DNA of 11,152 nt from Firmicutes bacterium UBA3906 (GTDB lineage Bacteria > Bacillota > Clostridia > Caldicoprobacterales > DTU083): assembly GCA_002391555.1 (NCBI GenBank), contig DGFG01000038.1:1-11152 (forward strand), in the 5' to 3' direction. The stretch's first letter is position 1; the number at the start of each line of letters is the position of its first letter. The position numbers were made by a program, and so were the translations under genes. Of this stretch, positions 7,790 to 11,152 are shown one piece after another. Under the pieces are notes generated by a model. The model did not search any database. It was not told the DNA's origin and saw only the letters and a program-made list of their open reading frames with translations.

Positions 7790-8521
7790 ATGAGCTTTGT
7801 ATCTGAAAGTAAAAAAGAAATAGATGCAACAATCTATAAATACCTGCCCTTGGTAAAAAGAATTGTTGACCGGATGTATACAGGCTATAGCCAGGATTAT
7901 GACAAGGAGGACCTGGTTTCTATAGGTGTAATTGGCCTTATTGAGGCGGTTAACCGCTATGACAGTAGCAAGGGGGTCCCCTTTGAGCATTTTGCAAAAT
8001 GGCGTATATCAGGTGCAATACTAGATGAGTTAAGAAAGAATGGACCAATTTCTCGGACCAAGCTATCCAAGATAAAAGAGGTCAACAATGCCAGAAACAT
8101 CCTAAGGCAAAGGCTTATGAGGGAGCCAAAGGATGCTGAAGTTTGCAGCTACCTGTCCATATCGCCAGATGACCTATTTGAGATTGAAAACAATGCCCAC
8201 CTAATGGCCCAGTTTTCCTTAGAGGATGTATTATTTTCAGGGGACGATGGTGACATTAGGCTCTTTGAGGTCATAGAGGACAGGGAGGCCATAGCCCCAG
8301 ACAAGGACCTACTTGAAAGGGAAAGAAAAAAAGAACTCATGGCGGCAATAGAAAAGCTTTCCGATAGGGAAAGGCTTATCCTAAGTCTTTACTACAATGA
8401 GGACTTAACCCTAAGGGAGATTGGAGACCTTTTAGAGATTACAGTTTCAAGGGTTTCTCAAATCCATGGTAGGATACTAATGAAGCTTAGGCAGTTTTTG
8501 ACGCAGGCTGAAAGGCGGTAA
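7790..8521 (+). CDS. sigD: SigD/FliA, motility RNA polymerase sigma factor
   Basis: This is the sigma-28 type factor that directs late flagellar genes (flagellin, chemotaxis, motor). The 243-residue protein has region 2 with EDLVSIGVIGLIEAVNRYD near residues 40-60 and FEHFAKWRISGAILDELR, which includes the core-binding and -10 recognition helices. It continues through region 3 and ends with region 4, a helix-turn-helix around LTLREIGDLLEITVSRVSQIH (about 205-225). Bacillus SigD is of similar length (254). The ATG at 7790 is 7 nt after an AAAGGGAG SD located in the end of the PilZ gene. Its usual anti-sigma FlgM is not in the window. A sporulation sigma of the WhiG/SigF group is a remote alternative, but the flagellar context decides. 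Confidence 0.95.
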   Translation: MSFVSESKKEIDATIYKYLPLVKRIVDRMYTGYSQDYDKEDLVSIGVIGLIEAVNRYDSSKGVPFEHFAKWRISGAILDELRKNGPISRTKLSKIKEVNNARNILRQRLMREPKDAEVCSYLSISPDDLFEIENNAHLMAQFSLEDVLFSGDDGDIRLFEVIEDREAIAPDKDLLERERKKELMAAIEKLSDRERLILSLYYNEDLTLREIGDLLEITVSRVSQIHGRILMKLRQFLTQAERR

Positions 8522-8528
8522 TGGGCTT

Positions 8529-8954
8529 ATGGTTTATATTTTGCTAGTAATAGGTCTTTCCTTAGTATTTCTAGGCCTTTATATGATACAAGAAGAAAAG
8601 AAAACAAGGAGTAGGACCTTTAAGGACTTTGTTGTGGCAGAAGAAAGGGACAATAGTGACTATATAAATCTTTTAGCTAGCAACCAGGACCTAATTAGAA
8701 AGGTAAATAATCTAGACAAGAGGCTAGGCCAGCTTCAAGAAGGCTGCGAGGATATAAGGGAGATACTCGGCCTACTAAGGGAGGAGTCCCCTACAGTTGA
8801 AAATGGAGAAAAGGAAACTGATATTGTCTATGGTGACCTGGAAAAAAGAGTCGAGAAAATGCTAAGGGCAAATATGACAGTAGATGAGATAGCCACAGCC
8901 CTTAACATAGGGAAGGGGGAGGTACTATTATTAAAGAATTTATTAGTAAAATAA
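8529..8954 (+). CDS. SwrB-like single-pass membrane protein with coiled coil and C-terminal HTH-like segment
   Basis: The 141-residue protein starts with one hydrophobic helix (about residues 2-20), followed by a Lys/Arg-rich boundary. A charged helical, coiled-coil-like stretch covers about residues 45-80, and a C-terminal segment (about 108-141, MTVDEIATALNIGKGEVLLL) reads like a small helix-turn-helix. This architecture and the position right after sigD match Bacillus SwrB, which activates flagellar export assembly, and resemble uncharacterised proteins that follow sigD in clostridial flagellar operons. Homology is inferred from layout, not proven. The start ATG at 8529 lies 10 nt after an AAAGGCGG at 8511-8518, 7 nt after the sigD stop. 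Its last bases overlap the small frame that follows. Confidence 0.7.
   Translation: MVYILLVIGLSLVFLGLYMIQEEKKTRSRTFKDFVVAEERDNSDYINLLASNQDLIRKVNNLDKRLGQLQEGCEDIREILGLLREESPTVENGEKETDIVYGDLEKRVEKMLRANMTVDEIATALNIGKGEVLLLKNLLVK
8915..8922 (+). promoter_or_regulatory. Strong Shine-Dalgarno inside the SwrB-like gene, before a small frame without a canonical start
   Basis: GGGGGAGG is one of the strongest SD matches in the window. It is followed by two ATT codons at 8927 (4 nt away) and 8930 (7 nt away). No ATG, GTG or TTG of the downstream frame lies within reach. It may equally be a chance run of Gly/Glu codons of the SwrB-like gene. Confidence 0.55.
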
Positions 8955-9139
8955 AAAGAGTCCTAAAGGGTGAGATAGTTTTAGGCATAGGTATAGGGAT
9001 AGTAATTGCCTGCATCTTGCTTTTACCCACTAATAAAAAGAAACCTTCACCAATGGAGATAGAGACCATGGCCCGGCAAATGGGCATGGTTTATGAGGAC
9101 GAAATACGGGCTATACCAAACCTTGAAAAGGGGGAATAG
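8930..9139 (+). CDS. Small membrane-anchored protein, probable ATT start
   Basis: A frame of about 69 codons fills the space between the SwrB-like gene and flgF and ends at TAG 9137-9139. It reads KEFISKIKRVLKGE, then a clear membrane helix (IVLGIGIGIVIACILLL), then KKK and a polar tail with MEIETMARQMGMVYEDEI. The basic-hydrophobic-basic layout is typical of a real signal anchor, and the tail resembles short proteins annotated near clostridial flagellar genes as MltG/YceG-like fragments, a recollection I cannot verify here. The frame has no ATG, GTG or TTG before the helix; the first is TTG 9017 inside it. ATT 8930 or 8927 follows a strong SD, so noncanonical initiation is my preferred reading. 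Alternatives are a -1 frameshift from the upstream gene or a sequencing error. Confidence 0.6.
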   Translation: MKEFISKIKRVLKGEIVLGIGIGIVIACILLLPTNKKKPSPMEIETMARQMGMVYEDEIRAIPNLEKGE

Positions 9140-9142
9140 AAA

Positions 9143-9898
9143 ATGATTAGAGGCTTGTACACAGCGGCAACGGGTATGATAGTACAGGAAAGAAAGATGG
9201 AAAATGTCTCTCAGAACCTAGCCAATGTAGATACAGTATCCTTTAAAAAGCAAGAAGTATTAGCTAGGGCCTATAACAATGTAACCATATCTAACAGGGC
9301 CAGCAGCCCCAATAATCGGCGGGCCCCTATAGGACAGATGCAGCTAGGCGTTATAGTAGATGATATTCATACTGATTTTGAGCAGGGTGTACTTGACAAG
9401 ACTGGCAAAGCCCTAGACCTAGCCATAGATGGGCAGGGTTTTTTTACAATCCTTTTGCCTAATGGCCAGGAGGCCTATTCAAGAGATGGTAGCTTTGCAG
9501 TAAGTAGGGATGGACTACTTACAACGAAAAATGGCTATCCAGTCCTAGATAGGCAGCTGCAGCCCATATATGTAGGCAGGGAGGATGTTGCCATAGATGA
9601 GCGGGGACGGATAAGGCTAATGGATGGGACCAGCGTTCAGCTAAACATTGTAGACTTTCCAGACCTACAAACCCTAAACAAGCTAGGTGAGAATATGTAT
9701 AGGGTGGAGGCTGGCCAACCAATAGAGGCTGAGGACTTTGTCCTAAGGCAGGGCTTTTTAGAACAGTCTAACATAAACCCCTTAGATGAGCTTGTAAAAA
9801 TGATAGAGATAAGCCGTAGCTTTGAGTCTAACCAAAGGGTCATCCAATCCTTAGATGATACCCTAGGCAAGGCTGCTAATGAAGTAGGCAGACTATAG
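9143..9898 (+). CDS. flgF: FlgF-like flagellar basal-body rod protein (FlhO type)
   Basis: This 251-residue protein belongs to the FlgE/F/G family of axial proteins that are exported through the gate and form the rod and hook. The N-terminal helix MIRGLYTAATGM with NVSQNLANVDTVSFKK is the conserved rod-protein N-terminus. The middle contains the DLAIDGQGFFTI motif typical of FlgF/FlgG, and the C-terminus (QGFLEQSNINPLDELVKMIEISRSFE) is the conserved C-terminal helix. The length equals that of enterobacterial FlgF. In Bacillus the matching pair is FlhO/FlhP, and in Clostridioides it is annotated flgG1/flgG, so flgF is a role name rather than a proven orthology. The ATG is preceded by AAAAGGGGGA ending about 7 nt upstream, within the end of the small frame. 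Confidence 0.9.
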   Translation: MIRGLYTAATGMIVQERKMENVSQNLANVDTVSFKKQEVLARAYNNVTISNRASSPNNRRAPIGQMQLGVIVDDIHTDFEQGVLDKTGKALDLAIDGQGFFTILLPNGQEAYSRDGSFAVSRDGLLTTKNGYPVLDRQLQPIYVGREDVAIDERGRIRLMDGTSVQLNIVDFPDLQTLNKLGENMYRVEAGQPIEAEDFVLRQGFLEQSNINPLDELVKMIEISRSFESNQRVIQSLDDTLGKAANEVGRL

Positions 9899-9903
9899 GA
9901 GGG
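9897..9903 (+). promoter_or_regulatory. Ribosome binding site of flgG, overlapping the flgF stop
   Basis: AGGAGGG begins inside the flgF TAG and lies 7 nt before the flgG ATG. It is a near-consensus site and supports the start at 9911. Confidence 0.8.
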
Positions 9904-9910
9904 TTGAAAA

Positions 9911-10693
9911 ATGATTAGGATATTACAGACAGGTAGGACTAGCCTCAATTCCATACAGAAAAAGATGGACACCATAGCCAACAATATTGCAAACGTGCAA
10001 ACAAAGGGCTACAAGAGCCAAAAGGCAGAGTTTGAAGACCTAGTATATGACCAGATAGCCGAAAGGGGAGTACCCCAATCCCAGGAGGTTAGAGAGGGCA
10101 GTCAGGGGATAGGAACGGGGTCTAGGGTAAAAAACATAAACAAGGATTTTAGCCAGGGACCACTGACAGAAACAAAAAACACCTATGATTTGGCCATTGA
10201 GGGAGAGGGATTTTTCGGTATTGAGGATGGTAATGGGGGCATTTACCTTACAAGAGATGGGGCCTTTAGCCTAGATAATGATGGTAGATTAGTTCACTCT
10301 AGTGGTAGGTACCTAGTAATGCAAACAAACCTTGTAGCTGACCATTGGTCTAGACTAGATATTAGCATTGATGAAGAAGGCCAGGTAAGGGGAGCCGATG
10401 GTAACACGAGCTTAAGTCTTGCTAGCATACCCCTTTTTACAGTAACCGATAAAAACTCACTAACTAGTATAGGCGACAACCTATTTGCCATTGAGGAGGG
10501 TACAGACCTCTATATGGGTAGTCTTTCGGACGGGCTTGGCAGGATCCGCCAGGGCTTTTTAGAGGAGTCCAATGTGGATTTGACTGAGGAGCTAGTAGAT
10601 ATGTTAACTACCCAGAGGGCTTATCAGCTAAATACTAGAAGTATAACTGCTGCAGATGAAATGTGGGGGATGACCAACAACCTTAGGCGCTAA
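9911..10693 (+). CDS. flgG: FlgG, flagellar distal rod protein
   Basis: FlgG forms the distal rod of the flagellum after export through the type III gate. The 260 residues equal the usual FlgG length. The N-terminus shows the rod signature TIANNIANVQTKGYKSQKAE (about residues 17-36). The middle has the DLAIEGEGFFGI motif near residue 94, and the C-terminus carries GFLEESNVDLTEELVDML followed by TQRAYQLNTRSI and AADEM, the canonical FlgG end. It lies 12 nt after flgF, a tandem pair derived from one ancestral rod gene. It is the last credible gene here. In Clostridioides difficile fliM/fliN follow this point, whereas here about 230 nt of non-coding sequence leads to a terminator. Confidence 0.94.
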   Translation: MIRILQTGRTSLNSIQKKMDTIANNIANVQTKGYKSQKAEFEDLVYDQIAERGVPQSQEVREGSQGIGTGSRVKNINKDFSQGPLTETKNTYDLAIEGEGFFGIEDGNGGIYLTRDGAFSLDNDGRLVHSSGRYLVMQTNLVADHWSRLDISIDEEGQVRGADGNTSLSLASIPLFTVTDKNSLTSIGDNLFAIEEGTDLYMGSLSDGLGRIRQGFLEESNVDLTEELVDMLTTQRAYQLNTRSITAADEMWGMTNNLRR

Positions 10694-10720
10694 AGGGGAT
10701 TTTCCCAAAATCTTTAGAAG

Positions 10721-10843
10721 GGCCAAGCTTTTAATAAAGTATCAATAGATAATTTAAAAAAGGCTAAGCCTATAGTAGAGTATCCATAGATTGTTAGTGA
10801 AAGGCTAACCCTTTAGTTGAGTGACCAATAGATTATTTCAGTA
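10721..10843. repeat. Three diverged 41-bp tandem repeats downstream of flgG
   Basis: Units begin at 10721, 10762 and 10803, each opening GGCYAA and later carrying an AGT-(4-5 nt)-ATAGAT core (10738, 10779 and 10820). Spacing is exactly 41 bp. By eye the first two units match at 29 of 41 positions; the third needs a one-base shift after its core. The units are contiguous, with no unique spacers. Units two and three can form small hairpins at their starts (AGGC/GCCT and AAAGG/CCTTT). The 41-bp period is not a multiple of three, so this is not a protein repeat. Function unknown. Confidence 0.7.
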
Positions 10844-10925
10844 AAGTAGAGAAGCGACAATAGAAAAAGTAGGCCAATTAAAGGTCTTATATTTTAAAGT
10901 TTATATTAATAGACCAGATAAAAGA

Positions 10926-10965
10926 GGCGGTGCCAAGGCTAGTAGCCAGCATCGCCTTTATTTTG
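10926..10965 (+). terminator. Intrinsic terminator, probable end of the flagellar operon
   Basis: GGCGGTGC (10926-10933) pairs with GCATCGCC (10949-10956) over 8 bp with one G-U wobble. An inner GGCT/AGCC stem (10937-10940 with 10944-10947) closes on a 3-nt loop. A T-rich run, TTTATTTT, follows at 10957-10964. The A-rich flank on the left (ATAAAAGA) could make it work on the other strand too. Confidence 0.88.
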
Positions 10966-10999
10966 CTTTAAATTATAGGTACATATAGTAAAGGAAATA

Positions 11000-11053
11000 G
11001 CTTATCCTTTAATAAATAAGAAAAGAAAATGTTCCAAGTATGAAAGGATAAGC
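11000..11053. repeat. 11-bp perfect inverted repeat next to the promoter
   Basis: GCTTATCCTTT (11000-11010) and AAAGGATAAGC (11043-11053) are exact reverse complements separated by 32 nt. The left arm can instead pair through TCCTTTA (11005-11011) with TAAAGGA (10989-10995). The right arm ends 2 nt before the -35 element of the predicted promoter, so it could be an operator or an RNA stem. Confidence 0.65.
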
Positions 11054-11055
11054 AC

Positions 11056-11084
11056 TTGAGATGTTATTGTAAGTAGTGTAAAAT
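11056..11084 (+). promoter_or_regulatory. Predicted sigma-A-type promoter reading out of the window
   Basis: TTGAGA (11056-11061) is followed after exactly 17 nt by TAAAAT (11079-11084), giving a start near 11091. It lies after the operon terminator, as expected for a new transcription unit whose gene begins beyond the window. No SD-supported start is visible in the remaining 60 nt. Confidence 0.45.
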
Positions 11085-11152
11085 ATTGTGCATGGAGACT
11101 GATTTATATACATACAGGTCTATCCACTCAAACTATATAACTATATCTTGAG

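Larger units (their letters stand above)
10694..11152. other. Non-coding end of the window (3' region of the operon and next promoter)
   Basis: No credible gene is visible in these 459 bases on either strand; stops are dense in every frame. From left to right the region holds a weak AT-rich hairpin (10698-10712, GATTTT-CCC-AAAATC), three diverged 41-bp tandem repeats, an AT-rich inverted repeat with GGTCT (10883-10887) and AGACC (10911-10915) arms, an intrinsic terminator, an 11-bp inverted repeat and a promoter-like pair. Confidence 0.75.

Noticed and set aside
10698..10712. GATTTT-CCC-AAAATC hairpin just after flgG as the operon terminator
   Set aside because: It is a six-pair, AT-rich stem without a following T run; the structure at 10926-10965 is far stronger.
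10721..10843. CRISPR array
   Set aside because: The repeats are contiguous and diverged, with no unique spacers between identical repeats.
10694..10920. Decayed fliM or fliN after flgG
   Set aside because: No frame shows recognisable FliM/FliN residues, and the 41-bp repeat period is not coding.
11092..11151. 19-codon frame starting ATG after the predicted promoter
   Set aside because: It has no SD and almost no leader, and its residues show no recognisable pattern.

Overview
The window is a stretch of a large flagellar biosynthesis operon from a low-GC, Gram-positive-type anaerobe, most probably a member of the Clostridia. Three things point there: the gene order, a FliR-FlhB fusion of the kind known from Clostridium, and strong Shine-Dalgarno (SD) sites before tightly packed genes. 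All genes lie on the + strand. Codon use is distinctive: Arg is mostly AGG, Ile mostly ATA, Leu often CTA, and the 12 stops are six TAG, six TAA and no TGA. Genus cannot be resolved by reading.

Bases 1-4918 encode the membrane core of the flagellar type III export gate: fliP (cut at its 5' end by the window edge), fliQ, a fused fliR-flhB and flhA. FlhB carries NPTR where the autocleavage motif is normally NPTH. Bases 4908-7085 encode the placement and number control pair: FlhF (SRP-type GTPase with a short in-frame tandem repeat in its linker) and FlhG (MinD-type ATPase).

Bases 7096-8521 encode a PilZ-domain protein with both c-di-GMP-binding motifs, then the motility sigma factor SigD/FliA. 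In Bacillus subtilis the flhG-sigD interval holds chemotaxis genes; here there is only the PilZ gene. Next come a SwrB-like membrane/coiled-coil protein (8529-8954) and a small membrane-anchored reading frame (about 8930-9139). That frame has a strong SD but no ATG, GTG or TTG start; ATT initiation is the best reading.

The coding part ends with two rod proteins, FlgF-like and FlgG (9143-10693). The last 459 bases have no credible gene. They hold three diverged 41-bp tandem repeats, a clear intrinsic terminator (10926-10965) that probably ends the operon transcript, an 11-bp perfect inverted repeat, and a plausible sigma-A-type promoter firing rightward out of the window.

Together the products build the export gate (FliPQR/FlhB/FlhA), place it (FlhF/FlhG), drive the late-gene sigma switch (SigD), build the rod (FlgF/FlgG) and probably adjust rotation or export through c-di-GMP (PilZ protein). 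Gene overlaps and near-zero spacing suggest translational coupling throughout.
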